This document shows, one piece after another, positions 22,444 through 33,879 of a stretch of DNA of 64,000 bases (position 1 is its first letter; the number at the start of each line of letters is the position of its first letter). The translations under genes and the position numbers were made by a program. This DNA comes from Cunninghamia lanceolata (Eukaryota; Streptophyta; Pinopsida; Cupressales; Cupressaceae): the NCBI GenBank assembly GCA_027924645.1, contig BSBN01000860.1, forward strand, positions 3,286,001 to 3,350,000, in the 5' to 3' direction. The notes beneath the pieces are model-generated. The model searched no databases. It saw nothing but the letters and a program-made list of their open reading frames with translations, and was not told the DNA's origin.

Positions 22444-25400
22444 TGTTGTACTTGTGACCTAATCACAACATCGCCCCATTTCAAATGGGGACCCCCCTTT
22501 TTTTTGAGCTCCAGTGCTTTGCTTTAGTCTTGGATGATGTCTTAGCACTTTTTCATGATGAAGTCAGTGGTGTTTGAGTCTGTAGCTTCGTGCTGGAAAC
22601 CATAATCTCCTGGAGTGAGCCTCACCAGAAACAAGTCAAGTGAGTTAATCTCCTTGCAAACGAGAAATTAGGGAGGTCATCCGTCAACCAAGGTGTAATT
22701 GAGAACATTGAAGTCAATCCCTGAAACTCTGAAATTGACTAAGTTTGATATCCTGAAGTCTGATGTTCTGAGATCTTGAAAATTGACTAAGTCTGCAATC
22801 TGGTGGATCCTCAAAAATCTAGAATCTGCATGTTAAATCCTATGGATCCGGGACCTATCTCAAACATCTTGGAAGAATATTTCAAAAATATTTAAAGTAT
22901 ATGCTCAATATCTGAGCATATACTTAAATATATTTTTTAAATATGTTTCCACCTAGGGATCTTCACCTTCAACATCGCGACAAATGGCCCAAGAACCCAA
23001 GGCGCAAATTTGCTCATGTAGAACCACCAAAGTGCGCCCACACAAATTCACTCTTGAAGAACCTCGAAAGTGCACCCAGGATTGTTGGAGGAAGAAATAT
23101 CATTTAAGGACCCAATATTGCGCCTAAGGTTGAAACATAAGTGTTATGACTTAGAAAATGCTGGGAAACACCAAGGGTAGTTAGGCGTAAATATGCCTTA
23201 GTAGGACCCTAAATGGGCGCCTAAGGAAGAATCTTGCAAGAAAATGGCTAAGTAGTCTAGGCGCCAATTTCCACTTGTATAACCCTATTTTTTACGCCTA
23301 GGTAAAAATATGATTGATTCCTTGAATTTTGAGGAGCTTTCAGTATTATGACCTCTCTTGAAGCTTATGAAGTGATTTGGATTGTTGAAGGTTGAAGTGA
23401 ACACTTGTTTATAGCTAGGCGCAATTTCACATCTCGACAGTCATCTAAGTGCACCTAGGCATAAGGAAACTTGAAATCATGAAATTTGACATTACCTTGA
23501 AGCAAGAAGTCCTCTAAACATCAATGCATGGGTTTGAAAGCAATTTCTAGCATAAATACTATCTCCAAGATGAGGCGCACTTTCCCACCTCTGGAAACCA
23601 ATCTTGGCGCCTAAGGATGAAAAGGTCACCTAAGCATTTAAACAAGCGATTGAAATCATTAAAGTGACAAAAAGCAAGTCAAGATGATGAAGGCGCATTT
23701 TCCTGTCTCTAGAAACCCAAATCTGCGCCTCAAGTAGTGAAGGCAAGAATCAAGGATGAAAGACCTCACCATTGTCCAAGTTGAACATTTTAACCATCAA
23801 TATGAGTTTGGAATCATAAAATTGCCTAAGTAGTTGAAGGTGCACTCTTCCACCCATGCAAGCCTAGAATTGCGCCTTAAGGAAAATCACACAAATCCAC
23901 ATCATTAGATGAGCGCCTTGAGAAAGAAGATCATTCAAAGGCATCTTCAATTGTTGAAATCATATAAATGGCAATATAAGGCCAACTGGACCAAGGCACA
24001 CTTTAGCCTCTAAAGAAACCTCAATCAGCGCCTCATGTAAAAAGCATGAATCGACATTAGGGAGTGACCGCCTTGAGTAGGAGAATCATTCTAAGTCATT
24101 TCCACTTATTTGTAATCATTGAAATGGCAAATATGAGGCTAAATAAGCTAGGCGCACTTTTCCATCTCCACAAACTCAAATGTGTGCCTAGGCTTTAAAA
24201 GGCTATTGAATGTTTTAAAATGACTTCCTTTGTGTTTATCAATAGTTTAATATGTTTCTTTGTTGTGTTGCAGGAGAGTCAATGAACTGAGATGACAAGG
24301 AGCCAAGCGCTTGGAGTCACCTTCATGCAAGGAGTAAAGTGAAGATAGAAAGTAGCCACTCTAAGGATCACATCAAGTTCATTGTGCAAGTGCACTTCAT
24401 CATCTGCATTGTAGAAGGCATTCATCCATAAAGCTTCAAGTTCTTTCAACTTCAAGTCTTTGAGAAGTCTCCTACTTCATGTCATCATCATCTATAGTTA
24501 TACTACTCTCTACGAACAAGCATTCAAAGAAGATCAACGTACATCCTGCCAAGAAGAAAAGAAGTATCACAGAGTTAGACAAATGGGCAATATGCATCAT
24601 ACACATCCGGCTTGTAAAAGAACAAGGCAAGATCAACAAGGATACATTCCGAAGCATTCAAGTTCAAAGCAATCATGTTTGAAGACATCACACAGATGAT
24701 GCAATTTGGGAATATGCTAAGGTGGCACCTACGTGGCATATACATATTATTCACCAATCATAGTTTGCCACATCATTCAACAAGCAAGGAGCCAAAGAGG
24801 ACGCCCATGTGGAAGATGCTCTGAAGATTCCATTTCATCCTTATCTTCTTGGAAAATGTGCCTTCATTGCCTCTCTTATGTACTAAAAATAGCAAGTTGT
24901 TGTAACTAATTGTTGAGATGGCATGCTTTGGGCCCTTGGCTACTTGAATTGATCCAGGGCATTCATTGTAATTCTGGAACTCTATATAAAAGCCTTGTTG
25001 CCTCATTTGTAAAGATAATAGTTAGTAGGCAGTAGAGCAGAAAAGTAGAATAGAAAGAGACTCAAAATTCTCTGAGAATACTTGAAGATTGTTGTAAATA
25101 TTTCTCAAGATTAATGCAATGGCATTGGAGTTCGCTTGGTGTTAAATGTTGTCTTGTAGAATAACATGGTTTCTTGTATATTGATGAAATGGAGAAATGT
25201 TTCTAAGTAGATTAAAGTAGAGTAGTAGCTCATTGATGTAATGCATGTATTGAATATTTGATCAACTCCTAGCTCATGCTTTTGACATTCATCGTTGGTG
25301 AAGTGTTGTGTAAAGCTAGTCTAAGCCTCATTATCATTTGCTTAAGTTCGATTGTGGATACTTGTTTGAGCTGCGTCATCCAATTGGTGCTTATATGAGC

Positions 25401-25835
25401 TTTCATGATTTGAAAACCATTCGCTAACCTTAGGAGATTGCACCTACTCCATGTAGTTGTAAGTATTCTTGGCGAAGTGCAGTCAAGTTGATTAAAGAGT
25501 TTGTGTATTCATGCATCATCATTGCTTCATTGACCTTAGATTAGCTTCTCTAAACCCTCATCTCTTTTCCTTTTATTGAGATATAGCACATGCATCATCC
25601 ACACTGAAAGGAGAAATAAGCTGAATGAAGCAAGAAGTCTGCGTAAGTCCCTTTGTGATTACCAGCAAGATCACATCAAATCACTGAGTCCATCCACTGC
25701 AAATCACGAATAATGAACCTTGAAATTATCTCATTGGATCACATAGCTTAGCCCTTGAGAGACTTTATTCAAGAGAGAATAAGATACTTGGTGTTTTATT
25801 CTATTGTTGTTGTTGGCACAAAAACATCATCAACA
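22444..25835 (+). mobile_element. Solo LTR B (3392 bp), same family as LTR A
   Basis: It starts TGTTGTACTTGTGACC and ends CATCAACA, with the perfect duplication GGTAG at 22,439-22,443 and 25,836-25,840. Both flanking parts align with LTR A; the extra 24,200-25,610 segment contains TATATAAAAG at 24,983-24,992 and the transcription start region, so this is the complete form. Bases 22,980-24,190 carry the GGCGC/GCGCC repeat array. No internal retroelement genes are present. Confidence 0.9.
24983..24992 (+). promoter_or_regulatory. TATA box of solo LTR B
   Basis: TATATAAAAG followed by a GC-poor leader, in the segment that LTR A lacks. It sets LTR B in plus orientation, with roughly 840 bp of R-U5 downstream. 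Confidence 0.5.
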
Positions 25836-25840
25836 GGTAG

Positions 25841-27540
25841 GAGGTTGCAAGAATATGATTGGCTGGATAAACTGGCACGTTTTGAATAATCGGGATCAGC
25901 TTTTTCAAATGCCCTTTTGGAGATGCCCTTCAAATATGCACTGTCCTTGGTCCTTCCTATAATGACATTTCAAAAACATAACCTCTTTTTAGGTAAAAAA
26001 CTAAACATTAATGAGAAACAGAGAGATATTAATGGTTGATATTTGCCCAACCATCAGAAACAATTGAACCCCAGAATCCCTCCAAGTTTTTCTGATTTCA
26101 AGGAATTTCGATCCAATGTGAGACTACTTATGTGTCAAAATTGTTGTCCTCATTTTCTCGTAACTTGGGAGTGTGTACCCTGTTGGCATATTATTGATAC
26201 ATTTTTTAGCAGATGAAGTGTCTTTTCATCCAGTAAGGCAACCTGTGCCCACAAAATGCTACACCATTTGCAATGTACAATGGATCAATGGATCAATCAA
26301 ATTCAATATTTGTCTGGCTTCTAGCATTCCAAAGATGACCAAGAGGAAGACCTTGACATGTAACTTTACTGGAGCTTCAAATTGAAACCTTAGTTACGGT
26401 TGGCCTGTTGTAAGAGTAGCCTGAGCTGGTTCGATGACAAATTTTAGTTTCTTATTGCTATAATGTTTAATCAATCTATCCTTCTCTAATGTATCCAACT
26501 CCTGCTCTTGAACCCAATTTTGGAACCTTACGGAAAAGGCACACCCAATCCCTTGTTCCTGTTGAACCACTAGCAACTTCAATTTATGAACATGCGGTGT
26601 GTACAGTCTTCCACAAACTGCCTTTTGGCTTCAAGATATTCCACCAATTACATGATGTAAAATTGTCTTCGGTTTGGAGGTCTTGTGGTTTGTTGTGCAG
26701 CATGAGCAGATGACTGCAGTCTTGGAACTGGAATTTCTTCCATACTGAAAAGTAATGTAGATAAATATTCCAAAATCTAAACACTCTAATAATCTAGTGA
26801 AGTGCTACAATTGAGAATAGTTGTCCTTTGTGAACATTCTTTGTTGTTTATTTTAAAATCTTAGTAATGAATTTGAATAGCTCTGTGCTAATAGAAAGCT
26901 GAATGATATGCAATTTTTTTGGCATGATGATACTTAAAATTTAATAACTCTTTCAAGTGTCTTAAAAAATTCTTATCTCCAGAGTTTGAAACCCCCCATT
27001 ATGGTTGGAACTTGTCTTCTTTTCGCCTACTGTTTGCCTTTTCTGGTAACATTGTTTGGGATGTGCATAACGTGTAGATGCACTTTAGAACCATTGTCTC
27101 AATGCTATAAAAATAGCACAGAATTTAAGCATGATATGAACTTGGGCATTTTCATGTGAAGACACAACCATAAACCCAAATCTCTAAAGAGCTCCATTTC
27201 TATTCTACTTCTCAAGAACTTCGACTTTATATGCATGAAGAACATACTCGTTCAATTTCAAGCTCATCTCATGCAAGAAAACTTTTGATCTCTTCATTTG
27301 AAAAAGAAATAAGAAAATATATCATAACAATCATTGATTAACATCTGAAAGCAAAGACCATAGGATTTGCAATTCATTTCTTTTTCAATTTTGAAAGAAC
27401 CAATAGAAATTTGACCTTTTTTTCTTCTTCTTTAAGAAAGCGTACTGATTGATGAATAAGAAATTGCCCACAAAGCTAAATAAAAACATTCTGTAAAAAA
27501 TTCCCTTGATTTCAAGCAACTGAAAATTAAAAAAATGTAG
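25841..27540. other. Intron 1, donor-proximal part
   Basis: About 1.7 kb of AT-rich sequence with only short open frames on both strands. No motif was recognised. Confidence 0.5.
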
Positions 27541-27551
27541 TCATATAAAAC

Positions 27552-27913
27552 CTTAAAGGGGTGGTGCCAAGTACAACAACAGAACCCACAGAATGGCGAT
27601 AAGATGAGCTCCGGCGGAGCTTCACTAAATGCTTAACGAAAGGATTTGCTACACTAGATATGTAATCTACGTGTGCAGGCACCTTCACTCCTCTAATTTT
27701 ACCATCATTTTCAACTGGGTTGTCATATTGCTCTGCCTGTGTTCTTCCGCTAGTAAGTCTGTTGTTAACCGCAATGCCCTGGAAGTTGTTTGGCATACTA
27801 ACTAGTATTCTTCTTGTTGTGGATGAGCGAGTGTTTTGGATTAATGGGGTGGGGCAATGAAGTTGAGATAAGGGAGTGGGCGAAACCAGGGATACGCAGA
27901 GCATGGCCGTCAT
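27552..27913 (-). CDS. SpoU/TrmH-type RNA methyltransferase, exon 1
   Basis: ATG at 27,913 (a second Met lies three codons on, at 27,904); donor AAG|GTTTTA at 27,551. The exon has 120 codons plus two bases. The first about 50 residues are rich in Ser, Thr, Pro and Arg and poor in acids, like a plastid or mitochondrial transit peptide. The last part contains NPFVKHLVKLRRSSSYRHS and GSVVVLGTTPL, the N-terminal signature of SpoU-family RNA 2'-O-methyltransferases. No stop or frameshift is visible, unlike nearly everything else here. The phase-2 end fits the one-base start of the exon at 12,270. Confidence 0.83.
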
Positions 27914-28769
27914 GTCAGATATATTTTGATGTTGAATGTGGATTTCCTGCCCTCTGCGCAAAAGACTCCGAGGATCCGAAAATTAATGCTAGCTAGCTTT
28001 GCTTTTTTCCCCATTTTTAGTACCTGCCGTACTATTGCAATGAGTTTTTTAATCTAGTCATTAATCTATCTAGCGATAATAAACCAATCAAAATATTTTT
28101 TTATGTTGAACAAATTTTATTTTTTTCTGATAAAATTTTAACAAAAATTATTGGGAAAATCATTTATCTCTAAATTTGAGTTTTTAAGGACAGATTTTGG
28201 GGAAATACTATTTTGAATAAACAAACATCTAAAATTGAGCAGAAAAATACTATGGGGAATGGAATGAAGTTAATAGGTGGGAATACTAACAGGGAACTTG
28301 TTCAATTATATTATGAGTGGCTAAATTCTTGCAAGAATTTGGTTATTAAACAATTTTTTTTTTTAATTTAAACAAATAATTTTTATTTTTTTTTAACTCT
28401 ATGGAAATATTATAACAAATTTTTTTTAATGTTAAACTTAAGTCTATGGAAATATTATAATAAAAATTGTAATATTTATATTAATATAATATTCATATTA
28501 ATGTCATTCATTGTATAGTCATATGGAAATATTATAACAAAAATTGTAATATTTATATCAATATAATATTCATATTAATGTCATTATTTATTTAATTTTG
28601 ATTATTGTATAGTCATTATAATCTTTTGTATAAATATTAAAAATTAAAATATTGTAGTGTGATCTAAATATTAATATATTGTGTAATATTATATTCATAT
28701 TAATATGATTGTTTAATTTGTATTGAATAAAATAATATAATTAATAATATATTAACAATAATATTTATT
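27914..28769. other. Upstream region of the methyltransferase gene and AT-rich repeat
   Basis: Just upstream (minus strand) of ATG 27,913 there is no convincing TATA box. From 28,340 to 28,769 the sequence is extremely AT-rich and holds a diverged direct duplication of about 100 bp around GGAAATATTATAA (28,450 and 28,530). Confidence 0.5.
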
Positions 28770-28783
28770 AAATTATTGATTAT

Positions 28784-29090
28784 AAGAGCTATGTGGAAGG
28801 GTCTAGAGATAGCTAGAAGCAAAGGATGGGATAGGCTTTGGGTGGAAGGGGATTCGAAGATAATTATTGGTCTTCTTAGTGGAGGTCATGCCAAAAACTG
28901 GAAGCTGGAGCAGCTTATGGCTAAAGTAGAAGGCTTGGTAGTCAGTTCCTAAGCTTCAAAGCATCTCATATCAAAAGGCAAGGGAATCAGGCGGCTAACT
29001 GGGCTGCTAACAATGGGATCAATACCAGCTCAAGGGGGTCCACTGGTTGGGAATGGAAAGAAACATACCCCACTGAACTGTAGAAGTTAA
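28784..29090 (+). pseudogene. LINE RNase H domain fragment
   Basis: It reads SKGWDRLWVEGDSKIIIGLL and then, after a frame change, HIKRQGNQAANWAANNG. These are the GDS catalytic Asp and the C-terminal NxxAxxxA motif of the RNase H found at the end of plant L1-type ORF2. The N-terminal catalytic half was lost in the 5' truncation. Confidence 0.8.
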
Positions 29091-29411
29091 TTCAAAATGA
29101 TATTAAGGCCCATCCCCCGATAATGGGAGAGTTCATTAATAAGGTACTTATGACAAGGAGAGTCACTCGATTTGGTTCATGCAGAAATGACTGATGGACA
29201 GTTGGCTTTCTTTCCAGACAGCCGGTGTGTAACAGTGATGGTGGTATTATAGATCTGATCTTGGGTGGTGTCTCTATTTTGTTTTTGCTTTATTATTTCG
29301 CTGGCTCCCTTTCTCTCTCTCATGGTAGCGTTTGGAGAGGGTGTTGGTATGGCGGAGGGGGCTGTTAGAGATGGATCGTGATGCTTGGCTAAAGGCTAGG
29401 CAGTTTCTAGC

Positions 29412-30002
29412 ATGGTGCCTAGGAGACAGCTGGCTCGAACAAGTGGAAGCAATATGGTGGGAGGCAGAATGAAACGGAGCTATAAGCCGCGCAAACATTT
29501 GCAGAAGATTTCGGCTGAGGAGGTGATGGTTGGGTTTGTGAAAGATATTGAGGGGGAAATAAAGAACCCCATCTTAAGGGAATGGTTGAGTAGGCTATTG
29601 GTTATGGCGAAAGAGGTGGATGGCAAGGAGGGGTTTAATGTAAGGGAGGCCATGGCACATTTATTTCTTGATCCTGGTACATCAAGGGGTCGGTGGAATG
29701 TTTTTGGTGCCACTCAATCCTTGACAGTGGCAACAATGATGTCAATTGTAACGGCCTCGGTGCTGATCCACGAGGATTTGATTGAGGCTTCTTCCCAAGT
29801 GACTATGAACCAAGAGGTGACGCTCGGGCATCTGCATGATATCCTGTTAGGGGTGGTGGAGACTAGGCATACGATGGAGAACATAGCGAAGAAGGTGGAT
29901 GTTCCTATGCCAGTGCATACTCAGCCTTTGTATTCGAGTGCTTGTGATGATGAGGCTGACTTAGTGGAGTTGTTCAATAAGGATGTCAAGGATGATAAGT
30001 AA
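29412..30002 (+). CDS. Intact 196-codon frame at the 3' end of the LINE, unknown function
   Basis: ATG at 29,412 (a later Met at codon 15 is possible), stop TAA at 30,000-30,002. It sits about 320 bp after the RNase H fragment and before the A-tail, so it belongs to the mobilised unit. The N-terminus is basic (MVPRRQ, then RMKRSYKPRKH); the middle is amphipathic (VGFVKDIEGEIKN, WLSRLLVMAKEV), then comes a Gly/Arg segment GTSRGRWNVFG; the C-terminus is acidic. I recognise no domain. It is unbroken although the rest of the element is truncated, so it may be conserved or simply young. It could also be chance coding in a 3' UTR. Confidence 0.5.
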   Translation: MVPRRQLARTSGSNMVGGRMKRSYKPRKHLQKISAEEVMVGFVKDIEGEIKNPILREWLSRLLVMAKEVDGKEGFNVREAMAHLFLDPGTSRGRWNVFGATQSLTVATMMSIVTASVLIHEDLIEASSQVTMNQEVTLGHLHDILLGVVETRHTMENIAKKVDVPMPVHTQPLYSSACDDEADLVELFNKDVKDDK

Positions 30003-30219
30003 GGTTTAGTTTTTAGTCTCTATGTTTTGTTAGTTTTTGTTCTGACTGTGGAGAGAGGGCCGCTGTAATTTGCCCATCTCCGGTTAATCCCTGTGATAAA
30101 CTCTATTTTGTAAGCGTCGGAGTTATGTTGTATGTTAAATACTTTTAGGCTTGGCCCTATTTTTGTTGGGTCCCTGGTCCCTTAACTAGGGTTCTACTAT
30201 CAAAAAAAATTATTGATTA

Positions 30220-30460
30220 AAAAATGGAATTATCATTATAATGTATTTATATTTATGTTATATTATAGTAAAAATGAAATATTGATATATGTTTGTATAT
30301 AAGTATTAAATATTAATATATTTTAGTGATCTAAATATTAATGTATTATATTGTGTAATATTTATATTTATATGATTATTTATTTTTCTTCATTGTAATT
30401 ATAATATTGATATTTTAAATATCTATAAAATAATATAATTAATACTATTATTATAACTAG
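30220..30460. other. AT-rich repeat flank
   Basis: It continues the AT-rich block interrupted by the LINE, with similar ATATTAATAT-type stretches. Confidence 0.45.
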
Positions 30461-30617
30461 CATATCTATATTTAAAAAATATATCTAAAGTATGCCAAGA
30501 GATATCCTTCTCGAGGCGCCTATTCCACCTATGTGTGGTAAATTGATTAAAAAAATAGGCACCTCGAGAAGGTTATCTCTCGGTGTACTTTAGATATATT
30601 TTTAATAAATAGATATG
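30461..30617. mobile_element. 157-bp palindromic MITE
   Basis: Arms of about 63 bp (30,461-30,524 and 30,555-30,617) are inverted and nearly complementary, separated by a 30-bp loop. The ends are CATATCTAT and ATAGATATG. Each arm includes CTCGAG next to GGCGCC or GGCACC. No clear target duplication is seen. It can fold into one long hairpin. There is no coding capacity. Confidence 0.75.
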
Positions 30618-32213
30618 CACATTGTAATATAAACCCACTTTGGGGTTGGGTAGGTCAGGATTGGATGGGCTGGTTAGGATTGGATTGGATGGTTTTTGGA
30701 TACGAAGTGGATGGTTAGTTATGGGGTGGGTTTGTTGGGGGAAATGGTTAAGTCTTTGTCGTTATTAATGCAAAGCCAAGGTGACATTCTTTCTATACTA
30801 ACCACATGGTTTGATGAATGGAGGATGAGGGTTGATCAAGGGATGATGGATTGGGATGGGTATTGTGCTGATATTTTTAGAGCAATCCTAGGGTTATTAT
30901 AGCAAACAAGATATTTTCACCAAGGTATGAAGGACCAAGATGATGATGTATATCCACCTTTTGCATAGACTAGACCCACAAACAATAGGATGATCCCATG
31001 CATGTCCAAGATAGTACAACCTTGTCTAGAGAATGAGGGGAATCCATAGCATAAGCCCTTAGTACACAAAATGTATGATGAATCTTAGATGCAAAAGGAG
31101 ATCAATATGCTAGAACCAACCCTACAATTCACAATATACGAATACCAAATTGGAGATGGGAACAACCCACAAACACAGCATATAAAAGAAATGACCATGC
31201 TCTATTCTAGCTATTTTCGCCACATACCATGATATAGTGAGATCAAGGTAGTTTTGAAATGATCCTTGAATAGGAAAAAAGATAAAAATCAATAATCAAA
31301 AAGATCAACTGACCAAACAAACATCCATGTATCTCTTACCAAGATAGGTGTGGATTTGATTGATTCTACCTATTGTAGGAAGGATATATCCATTAAGGTA
31401 GGGATTGATGGATGATTAGGATAAAGTTGAAAGATGGGCAAAAAGATATAGGCCATAAGTTGTGGTAGAAGTTGATTTGATGATTGATGATTTTTGCATG
31501 AAAGATGATGCTTTGGTAGTATGTTGAGCGAGTGTATTGTGTTTGGATCAAGTGTAAGCTCAGGAGATAGGGACCATCCAAGTGGGGTTGGATGGGTGCA
31601 TCTTATGTACCTATGTACTAGATACTTCTTTCATATTCCAGACTGCCTACATACCTTGTATCCACGGCATCAAGGCACATTAAGATGCAGGTGATCGTGA
31701 TATGTAGTTCTAATTTGTGATGATGATGTGGGATGGTTTGGAATATTTAAATGTTGATGTAGGATGGAATGTTTTGATGTTGATTTTGGGATTAATGTTT
31801 TGGGAATTTGTGGATATTTTGATTTTTTTTGGTTTTCTAAACTTTCTAGATTTTTTTATTTTTTGATTTTTTTAATTTTTGGTTTCTCTGATTTTTTGGA
31901 TTTTTGGATTTTCTACTGTACAAGGAGGGCATACAAGGATCCACTTATCTGGGAATCTGCATAAGGTGGGTGATGAAGGATGGGATATTTGGCGTTGAAT
32001 GTTTGCAATACCAAGACATGGGATGGAAGTGATATGAAGTGATGGTCGAGGACTTATCACATGGTGGAATTGGCCACTACTCGTGGCGCCTGAAATAGGT
32101 TTTCACCATGGTACTTATCCAAGGCACCACAGAAGTGGTTTTCACCAATGGATGGCTTTATTGCACTTAGTTTTTCTTGATTTTTTTAATTTTTTGATTG
32201 GGATATCTGATGG
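30618..32213. other. Region downstream (minus) of Gypsy pol, possible LTR
   Basis: G/T-rich low-complexity stretches (GGATTGGATGG near 30,660; TTTTTTGATTTTTT near 31,820-31,910). It lies where the 3' LTR of the minus-strand Gypsy element would be expected, but I could not define LTR ends. No gene is seen. Confidence 0.4.
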
Positions 32214-33070
32214 GTCAAGCATAGAACTTTTTGACATGCATGATGTTCATTGGCTCATCCAGAGGCTGCCCCTCAGGTGTTGCTAAATGGTAAGCTCGTG
32301 ATCTATAATTGGTTGTTATCACAAAGGGTCCCAACCAATTTGGTTCAAACTTGCCTTTCTTGTGTCACTCTTATAAATTTATCTTATTTTCCATGAGGAC
32401 AAGGTCGCCCATCTCAAATCAGTGAGTCTTGATTTTTTTGTTATATCTTCTTCGGAGGTAATTCTAATAAGATTGCAAATGATTGAGGGTGTTGAGGTGC
32501 TACTCATCTAGGACTTCTAGCTCTTTCAGATGTGCAACCTGATACTCCTCATCAATGAGATCCTACAGTGAAATTCTGAGAGAGGGGAGCTTGACCTCGA
32601 CGAGTAGGATGGCTTCAGAACTAAATATGAGGGAATACATAGTGGTTCTTGTGGGGGTACAGATGCTGGTGCGATAAGCCCAAAGGGCAAGGTTAAGTTG
32701 TAGGTGCCAGTCACGGCCAACTTCATTCACTGTCTTTTTCAGGATTCTTAGGATGGTTTTGTTTGAAGCTTTGGATTGACCATTACCTTGAGGGTAATAT
32801 GGAGTGGAAAAGTGGTGTTGGATGTGGAATTTTTGACAAAGGGTTTCAACTTCTTGATTTTTAAATGGTTTCTCATTATCATTGATGATGGCGAGGGGGA
32901 TACCGTAACAACATATGATGTAGTGGAGGATAAATTTGGCTATTTGGATACCAGTGGTGTAGGTGAGTGGAATGGCTTCCACCCATTTAGTAAAGTACTT
33001 GGTAGCTATGATAATGAACTTATGTCCATTAGATGATGGTGAATGGTTTTTTTTATGAGGTTGAGCCCTG
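32214..33070 (-). pseudogene. Gypsy integrase
   Basis: Core motifs: KYFTKWVEAIPL, IINDNEKPFKN (first D changed to N-D-N context), FSTPYYPQGNGQSKASNK and LALWAYRTSICTPT. The C-terminal GPY/F-type segment reads GKFEPNWLGPFVITT, then NIMHVKKFYA, and stops at about 32,214. Where the catalytic Glu follows NGQ the copy has SKASNK, so that residue is changed to Lys. Confidence 0.87.
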
Positions 33071-33394
33071 TTCTCATAATCTTCTTGGCGAGGGTAGGTC
33101 CACTAGAGTGTGCCCTACAGATACCTTCATGTACCTCTTGTAAGGTTGTTTGGGCTTCTCAAGAATCGAGACACCTTAGAAGGGTACCATCAAGACTCTT
33201 TTGATATAATGTGTCACCAATAAGGGTGAAATGGGAGGCTCAGCAGATGAATGTTCAACGTTGGGCAGATGATAGGTTAAGTGGAAGGATATTGTCGTGG
33301 AGATAAAGGTAGATGTCTTGATACCACGAGGATAGGGGACCATAATGTCTCATAATAATTCGGATTGCAGAACACCATAAGCTGGCATCTGTAG

Positions 33395-33860
33395 TTATTC
33401 AATAAGGAATTCACATTGCTGATTATTTTTCTTCATGTCTACCAGAGATCCTATAGTGGCCATGGCATTTGTTGCTTTGTTGTTGAGCCTTGGGACTTGC
33501 TTAAATTGGATTTCATGGAAATATTCTTTGAAGTCATCTACCATCCTCTTATACTGCAAGAGCTTGTCATCTTTTGTCTTGTACTCGTTGTTTACTTTCT
33601 TTATAACCAATTGGGAGTCACCATAGACCATTATCTTCTCAATTTGTCATTGAATGGCCATTCAAAGTCCAATGATAAGTGCCTCATGCTCTGCCATGTT
33701 ATTGGTGAAAGCAAATGTGATTTTGTAGGATTTTAGGATGCAATCTCCTTGAGGAGTGACAAAGAGGATTCTTGCCCCCGAGACACGATGTGTGTATGAT
33801 CTGTCAAAATACATTTTCCATTTTGCTATAGGTGTCACTATGAGGATGGACTCATCTGGA
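33395..33860 (-). pseudogene. Second (archaeal-type) RNase H domain
   Basis: Motifs in order: MYFDRSYTHRVSG, NNMAEHEALIIGL, VYGDSQLVIKKVNNEYK, LNNKATNAMA. The first three catalytic acids are present (D, E, D); the last position is Asn (NNKATNAM where NxxADAL is usual). In-frame stops occur between the second and third motifs. Confidence 0.82.
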
Positions 33861-33879
33861 AATTCAGAGAGAAGTGGAT

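Larger units (their letters stand above)
12271..27551 (-). other. 15,281-bp intron packed with transposons
   Basis: It is bounded by GT (27,551-27,550) and AG (12,272-12,271), with a phase-2 junction that keeps the methyltransferase frame. It contains a hAT element with two nested LTRs and a further solo LTR, together about 10.4 kb. Very long TE-filled introns are characteristic of conifer genes. Confidence 0.78.
28783..30206 (+). mobile_element. 5'-truncated LINE with poly(A) and 13-bp target duplication
   Basis: It starts abruptly within an RNase H domain and ends in a short A-run. The 13-bp AAATTATTGATTA flanks it at 28,770-28,782 and 30,207-30,219. The truncated 5' end, A-tail and long duplication are hallmarks of target-primed LINE insertion. 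The body is markedly more G-rich than its AT-rich target. It contains an RNase H fragment, an intact downstream frame (29,412-30,002) and a 3' UTR of about 200 bp. Confidence 0.9.

Noticed and set aside
26394..26582. 62-codon minus-strand frame as a possible further exon of the methyltransferase gene
   Set aside because: No family motif, and exons 1 and 2 already join in phase without it.
27914..27961. Upstream extension of the methyltransferase start
   Set aside because: The open frame extends 16 codons further, but no ATG lies there; the first ATG is at 27,913.
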